From Siphonodentalium dalli (Eukaryota > Mollusca > Scaphopoda > Gadilida > Siphonodentaliidae), in contig CP136065.1 in the NCBI GenBank assembly GCA_032622095.1, forward strand, positions 19,332,134 to 19,396,133: a stretch of DNA of 64,000 nt. Reading direction: 5' to 3'. The position numbers and the translations under genes are program-made. This document shows positions 35,366 through 47,244 of the stretch, in pieces. Each line of letters starts with the position of its first letter. Within the stretch, counting starts at the first letter, position 1. The notes beneath the pieces were generated by a model. The model worked only from the letters and a program-made list of their open reading frames with translations. It ran no database searches and had not been told where the DNA came from.

Positions 35366-35646
35366 CTAGCTGTAGGTTTCCGATAGTTATTAACTGTCAG
35401 TTGCCAGATCAGTTCTTTGTTTTTTACATACTTTTGAATATATATGTTATACAAAAGGAATCGGGGCACAAGTTATCTCAACTTAACTTTCGACACTCTA
35501 TCGAACTATCGAATACACACATTTATAACGCATTGGTTTAAAGTGACAAGATGGTGATAAAAGAACCGTATATAGATGGTGAAAATTTAAATTATACTCT
35601 AGGGTTAGTTAGCACAGACTAAAAGTTAAAGGGTTGAGATTCTATA

Positions 35647-35649
<3 letters not shown>

Positions 35650-35704
<55 letters not shown>
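35650..35704. repeat. (TA)n microsatellite
   Basis: About 27 uninterrupted TA dinucleotides. Confidence 0.98.
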
Positions 35705-35705
<1 letters not shown>

Positions 35706-36060
35706 GGGGACTTTGTGAAGTCGTATGGCAGTTTGCGCTCCAAAATATACCTAATATTATTCGCTTTTGAATTTTTCCCGGTATCCAAATACGTCGATAA
35801 ATATCTTAACTCCCTTCCTATGAGGATTATAAAACCAAAACAGACACATGGAAGTAATGATAAATACAAATATGAACACGGTGTTTGGATCTCAAAGGAA
35901 AAACAGCCATTTGTACGACATGGAATAGACAATTAGTCAATTCCTGCTATGATAGAAATAAAGAGCGTTTTTTCTGACTTCTGGAGAAAAGTTTTAAACG
36001 GATGAAAAATGCCTGTGATGTTGGCAAGTATTTTTCAGAGCACATCTGCTTGTTTGAACA
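35705..36060 (+). repeat. Dispersed repeat R3, copy 1
   Basis: Landmarks are CAGTTTGCGCTCCAAAATA, TATTCGCTTTTGAAT, AACAGCCATTTGTACGACA, AATAAAGAGCG and GTTGGCAAGT. The same series occurs at 55370-55720 and, inverted and more diverged, at 45590-46020. The 100-codon frame at 35634-35936 starts in the TA run and is spurious. Confidence 0.75.
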
Positions 36061-36424
36061 TATTTTATTTGAACCCAGTTTATATGAATACATTTTATAC
36101 CTTAACCAATAGAATCTGAAAGATGATATGAGGTAATCAAAAGGGATGGGAGCACAAGTTATTCAACTTAGAGCATTGCTCCTCTCCCTTAACAATATTC
36201 AAATGGATAGTAGTATTTATATATGGCATTATATCAAAATTAGCTTACTTGGGACGTAGTATCTAAAAAAAAGGTCGAGATTGAGGGTGAGTGTTTATAG
36301 TTGTGATTGGGCACATATCGGGGAGGGGATGTAGGTCCTATGTCGAACTGAGCCGAAAATTTTGATATACATTCGAATACATGGAGATATATAGGGTTAT
36401 TAGGATTTTGAAAATTGTCCGTCA

Positions 36425-37404
36425 AAGGAATCTACCTGACGATCCAATGAACAATTTATCATTAAAAGTGTTGGATAGGTTGCTTTGCCCGAAGAGGATA
36501 TCTTGAACCCTATCAACAAAGATCCCCTTTAGCCAAAGGCGTTGGTGGAATAGTAACCGCCTTTCTTCAAATAATGGGCACTGGAGGACAACACGCGAAG
36601 CGTCTACAATATAAAACCAGCATTGCATGCGAGAACACGCGAAGCGTCTACAATATAAAACCAGCATTGCATGCGAGAACACGCGAAGCGTCTACAATAT
36701 GAAACCAGCATTGCATGCGAGAACACGCGAAGCGTCTACAATATAAAACCAGCATTGCATGCGAGAACACGCGAAGCGTCTACAATATAAAACCAGCATT
36801 GCATGCGAGAACACGCGAAGCGTCTACAATATAAAACCAGCATTGCATGCGAGAACACGCGAAGCGTTTACAATATAAAACCAGCATTGCATGCGAGTGG
36901 GCTAGCTGTTATGGAGATGTAGATTCCAAGTTTATCAAAGTTTAATTCGCTGCAGTTATTCCTTAACTTGGCGTGCACAATGTTTTACGTGTGAGAGCCT
37001 GGTTTGAAGTATGGCGGCGGTTTAGGGGGGTGGTAGGCAATTTGTCATTTCATTAATTTCAAGATGTCGTTTTTGGTGCTATAAGATGAACCATTTATTA
37101 CCGCGCCATTCCATTTGAAAGGTAAATTAAAAATATTCTGCATTGGTGCGTTTCTGTAAGAATACTAATAGATATCGATGTGAGTAGGTAGATTGATCTT
37201 TAGCAAAGGTCGGCAAAATTTTACTCAGGTAATTAGGTGCTTTACCAAGAATTATGTTCTGCCAAGTATTAAATTTATGGTGTTAGCGTCTGGTTTCAAC
37301 TGTCGGCCAACCTAGTGCAGTGAGGAGTTTTAAATTCGGAACATATTTATTTAACCCACTAACAATTTCAAGGACTCGAAAATGTGTGCCCAACAAGTAC
37401 TCTT
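36425..37404 (-). pseudogene. LINE ORF2 C-terminal region, broken
   Basis: Read on the minus strand in shifting frames, it shows the C-terminal part of a non-LTR retrotransposon ORF2. In order: a TALGWPTVETRR segment near 37300, then LGKAPNYLSKILPTFAKDQS, RTNAEYF, HAKLRNNCSELNF, a cysteine-containing segment, CPLFEERRLLF and a tail VQDILFGQSNLSNTFNDKLF. This order (LGW..RR, YLS.L.P, HAKLRN.CS, C..C..H..CP, LLFG) is that of LINEs whose ORF2 ends in a CCHC-like region. Stops and frameshifts make it dead. The 44-bp array at 36591-36898 lies inside it. Upstream it stops abruptly at the 37405 transposon. Confidence 0.82.
36591..36898 (-). repeat. 44-bp tandem array inside LINE ORF2
   Basis: Seven copies of a 44-bp unit (ACACGCGAAGCGTCTACAAT followed by ATAAAACCAGCATTGCATGC and GAGA), nearly identical; one unit has TATGAAACC and the last GCGTTTAC. 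It starts and stops within the cysteine-region coding sequence just before CPLFEERR. Each 44-bp unit shifts the frame, producing the frame that repeats CRRFACSRMQCWFYIVDA. Confidence 0.97.
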
Positions 37405-39225
37405 TGGCCCGATTCGTCATCTCAGGTTTAAACCTGGTCTATGTAAACCTCTAGGTTTAAACCGCCGTGAGTCAGCAAAATCCGTGGTTTAAACCCGCGA
37501 CCGCAGGTCTAAGTGACACATTCGTCATCTCTGGTTTAAACCTGGTCCAGCCAGACCAGTGGTTTAGCAGTAGTGTCTCTGTATCGTCGAGAAAATTAAT
37601 CGTACTTTCCTAATGCGGACCGCCTCGTTTTATTGATTGCAAAAATCAATAATTTCGACAGCGACCACATTTTGATTGGAAATTTATAAGCGAGAAGCAC
37701 TCACACCTATAAAGCGTGTGGGGATAAGTTTTTGTCAATTTCGATGTTTTATTTGCGTTTTATAAGCTTAAACCGGCAACTAAACCATCTAATTAGGTGG
37801 TCCAGCTAAACCAGCTTTCTCGAGGCTAAACTTGAGATGACGAATCCGTCTTTTCTTCATCGCGGTTTAGAATTGTCAGACAATCAATCAAAGGGTGGAG
37901 CTGTAAATTATCTCGAGTGAGGGCGTGTCCAAGTGGCGGTTGCCGACTGGTGTTATCATGTCACAGTTGATTCATTCCCATGCGAGCTTTGCTCAGATAT
38001 TGACGCGTTCCTTCAGTATGATTTTACAACTATCTTGTGGTTTTTTTTTTGGCTTGTGGCAATCACAAATACTGGTGTTTTCTACGAATTCATTTGAATG
38101 GTTCAACGTTTTAATTTTGAAACCAAAAACGATGCTACTGCATGACCAGATATGCTATACACATAGTTTGCAATCCTAAACTTATATTGCTATATGAGTC
38201 AAATTTGATAACTTATTTTTATGTAGATCATGCCACAAAGCTCTACTCTGGCTCCGCTCATAAATTTCCATAATATTCCACCAGTTCAATACCTGGGAAC
38301 TTTTGGATTTTCTGCATGATGGAAAAATTTTACATTGAAAAAAAGCAACGCATGTAATATATTTCTTTATTAAATGCTGTGCCTCTATATAGTTGCCCAC
38401 TTTAAACAGTTCAGATGCCGCTTCTGGTGTGTACTCATAAGCAAATTGCTTTTACTTGACTGACCTCTTGGTCCAGGATTGACACGATTATGGAGCCTTT
38501 ATTCATGCAGCGTCAGAGGGTCCTGCGGCCCCTTCGTGCGACAGGAGCCTGCGTCACATTTGCGCACATTTTGATCATTTCATCATTTTTTTTAATTATA
38601 TTGAAAACAAACAAATATTAATATAAATTTTAAATATTGTTTCTTGTTAGATACAACTCCTTGCTCAATTTAACAACACAATTTTTTCATTTTATTTCAA
38701 ATTAAATTATTCTTATTTGTAAATCATTTTTAGAACAGTTGCAAACAGACTAACGGACAAACATATATACAGCTCCTATATCCTTTAATATATACATAGA
38801 TACATGTAGATACACCATATTTTGTCTTTGCGGGAAAAGCATCTTGTAGAAAATCAATCACAAACAAAGTGATAAACAGCGCGTGAAGCTCGTGTTGAGA
38901 AACATGCCCTTTGTCAAATTGGTTTAAACCAACAAAGAGATCGGATTAATGGTCCATGAGCTATACTCATTTCTCAGTGAATAAATCGTGCACGCGTTCG
39001 CGATGATTTATGACATGTCAATAACCATTACATCGGCTTGTCTTTTGGTCCGATAGGTAGGAGGGTAGTTTGACTGTATGCTCATATCACCAAATCGAGT
39101 TGTCAATTAGTTGGTAACTGAATGACAAAAACGCCCCCTTAGACCCGGTTTGGCTGGACCGCCAATGTAGGTTTAAACCAGGTTTAAACTCGGAGGTTTA
39201 AACCGGAGATGACGAATCCGGCCAC
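37405..39225. mobile_element. ~1.8 kb TIR element inserted in the LINE
   Basis: Ends are TGGCCCGATTCGTCATCTC and the complement of GAGATGACGAATCCGGCCA, followed by repeated GGTTTAAACC words (37425-37560 and 39150-39205). A third GAGATGACGAATCCG lies near 37835, so one end may be compound. The interior has no transposase frame; two ~80-codon frames lack motifs. Flanking sequence on both sides is the same minus-strand LINE ORF2. The LINE's palm/YxDD section is absent, so the insertion coincided with, or later suffered, a deletion. Confidence 0.8.
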
Positions 39226-40085
39226 AGTGTCCTGGTAGATAAATGCAATTGAATCCAGGCTAGCAGTCGAACGTTGACTCCGCACTGCTCAAGTTAAATA
39301 ACGGCCCCTCGTTCCGTGCTCGTTCTAAAGCTGTGGAAATATCGCAATACAGCACATGTGCACAATTTCTGATCTAGAGCCTGTCACAAGGAGTGTTGTA
39401 TTTCTAGCAGCTGGTATATTGTGATGTGGCCAGGAATGAAACCGGAATGACAGCCATATATCAATCCGTTGTTAAAGAAATGTTTGGAAAGGTATTTTAA
39501 TGCCATTTTTTTTCAAAAATCTTTCCAAGAACGGGTAACAGTGAGATTTTTTATGAATTGGAATAACATTCACCTGTTTCCAAGAATCGGCATAGCCCCC
39601 CACCCCCGATTCAAATGACATTAAAAACAAAATACGTAGAGGGACTATACTACTCGGTAAATCGTTCTATATATGTAACATACGAACAGTAATTCTTATC
39701 GTCACCGTGTGCTTTGTTTGGATTGGTCGAATGTATGGCGTCAGTTATATAGTCGATCGTGACAGGCAAATCGGATGTTATTGTCACATTTTTCTTCTTC
39801 GGAAAATAGTAAGAGTGCATTGAGAATTTTGTCGATGTCTGAATTAGCAACAATTTTTTCATTATGGAGACAGGCTTTATATAGAATCGTCACGTAAGAC
39901 CAAATTACCGCTGCTGTTTCGCAGGGGTGGAATGCATGAGTTCGCTCCATTATCAAGAAGCTCTTTAACAATGTGCCAGAACTTTTTCTCGGATGGGTCG
40001 GACTGTAATGAAGTTTCGAGATCTTGATCAAATTTAGAGTTTGCATACTTTTTCATATTGTTTACTGAAGTGCACATGATTCCGG
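39226..40085 (-). pseudogene. LINE ORF2 reverse-transcriptase N-terminal region, broken
   Basis: The minus strand gives the linker and fingers of a non-LTR reverse transcriptase in shifting frames: KKYANSKFDQDLETSL, FWHIVKELLDNG near 40000, then ITDAIHSTNPNKAHGDD, SWKQVNVIPIHKK near 39560, HFFNNGLIYG, SGFIPGHITIYQLLEI near 39440, QALDQKLCTCAV and DISTALERARNEG. In intact elements these match SWK.a.V.PihKK, QSGF.PGhSTv.QLleI and DiSKAFDrvWh.GLL. Several stops and frameshifts occur. It is cut 5' at about 40085, so no endonuclease domain is present. The clade is in the Jockey/CR1/L2 range; I cannot settle which. Confidence 0.88.
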
Positions 40086-40439
40086 TATATAAATATGTCG
40101 TGTATTATTCGACACATTTGGAGGTTCGAATGAGCCATACCATGCCAGTTTAAGGAATTTATGGTTACTAAGGTTCCGGGTTATGCGATTAAATGCTAGA
40201 ATGTGCGATTTATCTTAATGCCTGTACGTAGTATCGAATATGGCGAATGTTCCTATATATATGTCAGCCGTGACGGTTTAGCTGGAGGAAATTATCGATA
40301 GGTATAGAAATATTGATAAGATCAGTTGCTAGGAATGTTGAAATGCTGACACAAACTACCTCTGCGCTAGGCGTAAAACATTAAGCTTCCTGGATTGATT
40401 GTCCCAGTAAACAACCTCAAACATTTTTGTTAAGGGCGA
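40086..40439. other. Repeat boundary; no gene
   Basis: ATTTGGAGGTTCGAATGAGCC near 40117 recurs at 55793 (ATTTGGAGGTTAGAATGAGCC) and, inverted and changed, near 45645. These mark the edges of R3-type copies. Nothing else is recognised. Confidence 0.45.
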
Positions 40440-40930
40440 TACATTTTAGAACTATCGCAAAATCATTCCCCGATGTAGAATATTTCTGGAAGCTAATTGC
40501 ATGCTGTCTGGGGTTACGTGACCTAATCGTTGATACCATTTGACTGGCATTTACCCGTGTTTTCACTGTGTATAAAGATGGCAAGTAGGTGATATCTCTC
40601 TGTCGGAGCTGCATTAATATGTTTGTTCTGGCACCACGATCTGGTTGATAGAATCCGACGACGCTGCTGTTTGGCGTTGATTGACTGTTTGTATACAACT
40701 GTTAGCAAAGTGTATACGCGCCAGGCATGTCCTGGCCGTTTGATTGCTATTATCAGGAATATGTCGAAACAACATTGCCAAAGTAGCAAGATAACAACCA
40801 CAGCGTACACCTCGTACGGATATATTGTTGTTTGCGCGTTCTGTTCGGTAGAGCTGAATCGGAATATTATATCTTACTGTGCATCACATCGGTTTTATTT
40901 GAACTGACGGAGCTTATTAAAGGTTACAAT
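40440..40930. repeat. Dispersed repeat R4, copy 1
   Basis: Shared with 41810-42240: TTGATTGACTGTTT/TTAATTGACCGTGTTT, GTATACGCGCCAGGCATGT, TATCAGGAATATGTC, CGTACACCTCGTACGGATA and AATATTATATCTTACTGT, in the same order and strand. Overlapping minus-strand frames of about 95 codons (40417-40698, 40523-40810) include a hydrophobic start but no assignable family. Confidence 0.6.
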
Positions 40931-41421
40931 CAACTAATTATTTCCCATATGCGACAGTGTTAGGGTTAAGCCACGCTCACGATTCATTATGGTACTTTGC
41001 CAGAACCCCACGTCTGACATAAGTTGTCAAAACAGCAATTGTGCCTTACCATACTTATTCCTGGAAATAAATTGGCATTTCCACAACTACTCCCTTTTGT
41101 GCAAAAAAATTCAGTATAGAAAAATACCCCACCCCTTCCAAATTTGGCGACCAACGTAGACGCTTGACGAACCATCCCACACAAACGGCCGAGGAATTAA
41201 CATAGCCTATGAATTTCTTTTTTCTTTCACATTAAACAACAGAAGATATTACACCATTCAGCTGCCGGTGTTGTTTTTAAATGTTGACTCGAGTTTCCTT
41301 ACACAAATGCCAAGGGGCGTGATTTCAATTATTTAGTTGCTTATAACCTGAAATTGCAGCCGCGAGTCCATGGCACACTTGTCAGTTTAACTGGATGAGG
41401 ACAGCATACGTCGATGGTTAA

Positions 41422-41795
41422 AGGTACTCAATCCGATTACACGGTCCCCATACCATCAAGTTACAACAACAACACAATTTCTTCAAAATACGCTTTTGTT
41501 ATCAGAATCGATTAATTACAACAAAATAATGCTAACCGCTGTCAACTATGGTATAACATTTCCGTATCACCACTTGATTTTAGAAATATCCATCTTTATC
41601 CGTAATTTTGTCCGAGACAATCGGTTGACGACTCGTTTCTGGGCCACAAATAATTAAACATTTAGAGAAATAGCAAATTTCAAAAATCGATATCTGATCA
41701 CTCTGAGCTTTGGTGGGTGGGTTCCTCGACTCGAAGCAAATATTGTTCACCCAATTAAATAGTCATTTGGCAGCATTAATTCTGATTGGGTACCT
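41422..41795 (+). mobile_element. TTAA-flanked MITE family F, copy 2
   Basis: TTAA (41418-41421) precedes AGGTACTCAATCCGATTAC, and the right end TGATTGGGTACCT is followed by TTAA (41796-41799). It is about 60 bp shorter than copy 1 through interior deletions. It lies beside R4 copy 2. Confidence 0.85.
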
Positions 41796-41809
41796 TTAAT
41801 TAATATGGA

Positions 41810-42240
41810 ACTGTACGTATAAACCACAGACAGATGATAAGCAGCTGTCGAACTTGAAGATATGACGGCCATTGTGCTATGCACATAACTAATTTGGTCA
41901 TCAGGGACCCACTTTACATTCGGTCTTTTTGCTAAAGCACGTACTTTCATGGTATAATCCTGCCACGCATCTGCTTTGTGTTAATTGACCGTGTTTTTAC
42001 AACATTAACATATATGTAGCCTATACTCGCGAGGCATGTGCTTGACGTTTGACTCATGTTGTCAGGAATATGTCTTGCCAAAAGTACCATATTATCATAT
42101 TAGTAATAACTAAATTAGCAAGGTATAACAACCGTAACGTATATCTGGTACGGATACAGTGCAGCTTGCTCATGCTGATCTGAACATGTTAAACTGGACA
42201 ATATCTTACTGTACGTTCTATGGTTTTGATATATTGGGAT
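41810..42240. repeat. Dispersed repeat R4, copy 2
   Basis: This is the diverged partner of 40440-40930; the best-conserved parts are CAGGAATATGTC, TAACAACCGTAACGTATATC and ATCTTACTGTACG. Its left part beside the MITE matches poorly. Confidence 0.55.
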
Positions 42241-42469
42241 ACATCTCTATCGTGTGCGAGTTTTATTTATTGAGGAAGACCGGGCATGATATTCGTTAAT
42301 TTAGGAAAGCGCCCACAGCGTATAGAAACCACCGACCCATTACATGTATATATATGACAAACGTGTACAGGTGCAAGAAACAGATCACCCTCCGATCACG
42401 AGCATCAAATATCCACGCTATATAGGTAAAATCTGGAATCAAACCAACTTTTCCAACGCTCTGCGGTCG

Positions 42470-42810
42470 GTACCTTTTTTATGTTGTTATGTTGCGTACT
42501 TGATGGAACCGGCCGCAAGTTATGGGTTCACATTGCCGTTTCCGGTCGAGATGTCGAATTGGGGTTGGTACTTTGGTACATACTTGTCTATTCTGCACGA
42601 TAGTGCATGACCCATTTCGCTCGATCCCCTGTTATTTTCTGTGTCATTGCGTACATGCATAGGAATTCGACCACAGCGTATGGGTTAATATACTCACTTG
42701 CGGTATAGCTAGCAACTTGCCGTTTCCGCTCTAGATATCGACTTGGAAATTGGAACTCTGGTACATACAGGTCTATTCTGAACTATAATGCATGCCCCAT
42801 CTCCCTCGGT
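42470..42810 (+). repeat. Diverged ~175-bp tandem duplication
   Basis: GCCGTTTCCGGTCGAGATGTCG, TTGGTACATACTTGTCTATTC and ATGCATGACCC-like words recur about 175 bp downstream as GCCGTTTCCGCTCTAGATATCG, TGGTACATACAGGTCTATTC and ATGCATGCCCC. No coding role is apparent. Confidence 0.7.
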
Positions 42811-43009
42811 AACCTGGGGGTGTAGCGCACGGGTGCGGTCGGCTTTTATTAGGACCCTTTTTGCCAAATGTTATTCTGAGTTGATTGTAGAAGCTGTGTG
42901 GCTTCACATTATATAAATATACTTGCACGCTCACTGAAGAAATGATATTTGAAGTAATGAACATTACGCACTCTCCGAAGCAATGAACACTCATACTGAT
43001 TCGTTGATT

Positions 43010-43520
43010 GATTCTTTGATTGATTGCGGGTTTATCGTCGTTTTAGCCACAAGGCCTTATCACGACCAAGAACAAACTCGGGTATCAAAAATGATCGTAG
43101 CAAAGCAACTGTGTCAGATTTAGTCAGACAGTGGATTAGGTGAAAACAATGCAATGAGCTATGTACGAATACAAGCACACACGAGGTATGTTTCCACTTG
43201 GGAGTCAGGAATATAAATTCAAGAACTGACCAGTGTGTAATCATACTATAAAAGTTATAGAACTAGCACAAGAATAAATAATAAATATCAAATAAATAAC
43301 ACAAAATTACCAAGTCTCCACATCGAAAGTAGCTTTTAAAATCATATTTTGCAATAATAAGGTGTTTGTAATATTTGATTAATCGCGCACGAACCTTTAT
43401 CAATGCGTCAAGCTGACCGTCGGGTGGGTGAGAAAGAACGTCACCCTGCACCCAACCGACAGCTTCTATCCACAAATACTGTGTTCGTCTTAAAGAGTTG
43501 ATCGTTTCTCACAAAGCAAG
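43010..43520. repeat. Dispersed repeat R5, copy 1 (uninterrupted TTAA)
   Basis: Landmarks: CGTCGTTTTAGCC, GACCAAGAAC, GTTTCCACTTGGGAGTCA, AATAAATAACACAAAATTACC and CCAACCGACAGCTTCTAT. The partner at 52080 carries the same words plus a family G MITE at the equivalent of the TTAA near 43492. Downstream, 43920-44090 is GC-richer and may belong to the same unit. Confidence 0.8.
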
Positions 43521-44092
43521 AACTGAGGATAGACCTAAGCGTCAGTGCAACTTACCGGGGTGGTCAATCTTACGTTCTGTTCGTTTTGAGTTGTCATTTG
43601 AAAAGCAGATAAAAGACAACTAGGCCTGCTGCCGCATCGGACGACCCTTCCAATTATGGTACACAGCTGAAGCGGTGACCCGTTAAGCCACTGCATATAG
43701 CAATGTCTGGTACCTACACGCAGTGAGACAGGCTTGAACAGTACAAGATTGAAACATTTAACAGTCATGAAGCTGAAATGCAAAGAGACATGACACGAAA
43801 GAAACAACACACATGAAAAACCGAACAAACAACTAGACACCAGAAACAAAATAAAACAGATGGCATAAATGTAATCGGAAACACTGGAGAGGCGTGACTA
43901 GCCGATTGATTGAGTCGGGTCAACCCAAACACCCGTTTGGAAGAGATGTAGGACCAAAGACGACCACGAGCTAAGTCGTATCCGCAGATCCGCCCTAATA
44001 CATCCAGGACTCCTACACCACACCTCACGGGATGCACCCCACGACAAACAGGGTGCCACATTAGGGGATTCTTACCCCTCGCGGTGCTTAAA

Positions 44093-44124
44093 GTTTTAAC
44101 ACATACATGTGCATGTGTTAAAAC
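44093..44124. repeat. 32-nt perfect-arm palindrome
   Basis: GTTTTAACACAT and ATGTGTTAAAAC enclose ACATGTGC. A Rho-type terminator reading makes no sense in this eukaryotic context. Confidence 0.85.
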
Positions 44125-44131
44125 CCGGAGC

Positions 44132-45589
44132 GAATTGTGGTGTTTGCTTCAAATGCATGTAGGGTGATGCAGTTGCTTGCACGATCAATGCTCATCAACG
44201 TATAACGCAGATGTGCATCTTTTTGCCACTAACATTCGCCGTTGTACAAACGCCATTAGTGAATCGTAATGTTAGTCATAAAATGATATGATCACCACGT
44301 TGCGTCGGTCATGAATCGAGCGAGCAGTCTGTGTTCCTATCGGCGATATGAAATTCTAACCATAATTTTATGTGTGGTGTGGTGTGGTGTGGTGTTCCGA
44401 GCTCTAATGTAGCCAGCTGATGCCACCAGGACAATTTGTTTCGACATACAACATAAAATGCATAAAACGTCAATCGTGGAAAGTTAGCTGGAACGGTAAA
44501 CCGAGTATACATGTATGTGCATGATAATAATACTACAGTTAGCACACACAACATTATTGACAACAGCTACTGCTGTTCCAACCGACGTATGTAATGGTGA
44601 AATATTCATGTATGTGGCGACAGGGGATGGGCGTTTGGGGATTGTGCTCCCCAACATTGGTCAAAATTTATTTTCAGATGGAAGTACATGGAAATTTCAC
44701 TCCACAATATGTTGTTATAGTTATTTTTTCAACCAGTAATTCTTGGGAAATTATGGTATTAAAGACCAAAATACGTACAGTCAAACTTTTTGGACTAAAC
44801 TGTTCATGAATTCCAACAGTTTGGATGCTTGAGATACCACTTGGAAAATTCCAATTCAAATGGAATTTCGCGAGATAGCAATTTAGTCTTGTTCAAGCCT
44901 CAATGGGTACGGACATTTCAAGATGGACACCGCGCCCAATTTAGACCATCTAGTCACACCTCAGATAATGTTATATTGATACTGTTTAAAACCGTAAAAT
45001 ATTTCATTAATGGACATGGCACAATGTTAAAAGGCTTCCCCAGCCCCTATAAATGTATCCTTGTTCGGAGTAAGATAACTAGTTTAGCGTAGCAATTCTC
45101 TAATAAAATATTAGAAAATACTATGCAATTTAATATTTTGCTACCCACTGTATAATTAACTGGATTATGTTGCACGTTGTTGCTCTTCGCTTCCAACCAA
45201 TTCCAGCCAACATATTCAGTTCCTCTCATAGGTACTTGCCTGGAGTTTGTTTGGGTAGGAGACATGATATTTTGTAACTCTCTTCGAAATAAATGGATTC
45301 AGACAACAGGCTTTAACCTAAAATATTTGAGACTTATATATGGTGCTGCACTGTACAAATATGAGTTTTTGAATTAGCCAGCTCAAATACTTGTGACACA
45401 GAAACATTCAGCCTTCGTGGCAGCTTCTTTGTGCAATCGTCTTTGTTGCTAAAAGCATAACAGTGGTTCGCAATGATTTTCGTACAAAATAAAACGGCTC
45501 CCCAAGCGACTGAATTGCTATTCAAATATATAATGTATATTAAGTGCAATATGTTGACTAGAATCCAACAGTGGTCTTGTTTTTCAAAT
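44132..45589. other. No gene seen
   Basis: GTGTGGTGTGGTGTGG microsatellite near 44375. Several overlapping 60-87-codon frames exist on both strands, none with a recognisable domain. Confidence 0.4.
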
Positions 45590-46020
45590 AATTTTCAATG
45601 ATATTGTCGGATGTGTTGGGGTGGTTTAAACCGACATGGCTCATGTGAGCTTCCAAATTTTGCTACGTACAATTTGGAAGGCGTAATAAGATTACAAATA
45701 CACTAATTATTGATATACCGGCTTCATATGCTCTGACAAATAATTGCCATTGCAACAGCCACTTTCCAGCTGTTTTAAATAGACTAACACGGAACGCTCT
45801 ATTCTGTCGGGAGTAAATGGCTGTTTTGGTACCCAAACATCTTGTTAAATTTTGTATTACTTCAATGCGTCCTACTGGGAGTCCGGGACATATAGTGCTC
45901 GCATAAAGCTAGTTCAAGTTCGTAGCAAACAATTTCGATTCCGGAAAACATTCCAAAGCGAATATGGTTATGTGTATTTTGGAGCGCAAATCGCTAACTG
46001 GCTTTAAAATATCGTAATTT
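45590..46020 (-). repeat. Dispersed repeat R3, copy 2
   Basis: On the minus strand it carries TTTGCGCTCCAAAATACAC, the CCAAAACAGCCATTTACTCC region and GAGCGTTCCGTGTTA, and outside it GGAAGCTCACATGAGCCATGTCGG. It is closer to copy 3 (55370-55720) than to copy 1. Confidence 0.68.
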
Positions 46021-46613
46021 TATAATGGTCCCGTCTGAGTGTTTCTTCACGATAGACAAAAATGTTATAGAATTTTGATTTACCGTATTTGGTTTTCCAA
46101 ACTTCTAAACTGAAGGATAACTTTCTGTATTTTTAAATAATTTACCCTGGAAATAGTTATATAGATATGAATTTGAGCATCAAAGTATTGCCTCGTTCTG
46201 GATTTATTCCAGGTGCGACTTTAGGTACGTGATAATTGAGCTCCACTCTAAAATAGGATCAACTCCTCCTATTGCATGGCACATCGTTATTATGCAGACG
46301 GGTTGTTGGGGTTCCTATCGATACAATATACGACCCGCTTTCCGCATTTAATGAACTATATTATCCGATTTGGTGGATGCTCTGTTTCAGTATATGATGT
46401 GTTCCTGTTCCGTACAGTTATGATAATTTCTAATCGCAAATGCCATGTTACCATTGGAAAAGTATATATTGAGGTGCCCCTCAATGCACCTCCGTCCAGC
46501 CCAGAATGTGATGATGGTATCGGCGACCTAACCACAGTTATATACCACACCGGCTAATGATCATCTTTGGCCATTTTATGATTTGAGTTGCGCTGGTGTA
46601 GCATTGGAGATCA
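46021..46613. other. No gene seen
   Basis: Frames at 46276-46557 (plus) and 46356-46550 (minus) overlap and lack motifs. Confidence 0.4.
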
Positions 46614-46772
46614 TGTGCCAATGCATTATCTTATACATGCGAGTCTCCCATGGGGAGCCTGGCACATATAAGAGAATATTGCTTGTAAACATTGTTAAAT
46701 CAATGCATTCTTGTGTATATGCGAGGCATATTTTCGCAAAATTTCAGGAAGTTCCAGCCAAGGAAGGGTTAA
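46614..46772 (-). mobile_element. Truncated hairpin MITE, GGAAGGG-TTAA end
   Basis: A diverged hairpin module (46618-46680, loop CTCCCATGGGGAG) is followed by part of a second (TGCATTCTTGTGTATATGCG) and the terminus ATTTCAGGAAGTTCCAG..AAGGAAGGG, then TTAA (46769-46772). That terminus is the complement of the left end at 6054. The other end is missing. Confidence 0.72.
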
Positions 46773-46890
46773 AATGAAGCCAGATCACATAGAGTTGAAC
46801 TGTTAATTCATCTCAACATTTGTTCGTTCGATGTGTGTACAGAACGGTGTTACCGTTCTCAGAACAAGACAGTACACTTCCTTCGTAATC

Positions 46891-47244
46891 GCACTATGTG
46901 ATCAAGCAGCCTGTTCTCCCGAAACTCCACACATTAACAGCTTATAATAGCACTATGTGATCACGCAGCCTGTTCTCCCGAAACTCCACACATTAACAGC
47001 TTATAATCGCACTATGTGATCACGCAGCCTGTTCTCCCGAAACTCCACACATTAACAGCTTATAATAGCACTATGTGATCACGCAGCCTGTTCTCCCGAA
47101 ACTCCACACATTAACAGCTTATAATAGCACTATGTGATCACGCAGCCTGTTCTCCCGAAACTCCACACATTAACAGCTTATAATAGCACTATGTGATCAC
47201 GCAGCCTGTTCTCCCGAAACCCCACACATTAACAGCTTATAATT
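46891..47244 (+). repeat. 59-bp tandem array
   Basis: Six nearly identical copies of a 59-bp unit starting GCACTATGTGATCACGCAGC and containing CCTGTTCTCCCGAAACTCC and ACATTAACAGCTTATAA. The unit overlaps the outer part of repeat R6: near 59785 a single diverged CAGCCTGTTCCCTAAAACC..ACAGTTATCTG stands in the same place. The array runs directly into R6. Confidence 0.97.

Noticed and set aside
35634-35936. 100-codon frames on both strands across the TA run
   Set aside because: They are produced by the (TA)n microsatellite and repeat R3.
38182-38400. Minus frame with a WWN word as LINE ORF2 linker
   Set aside because: The surrounding residues do not follow the LINE order, and it lies inside the inserted 1.8 kb element.
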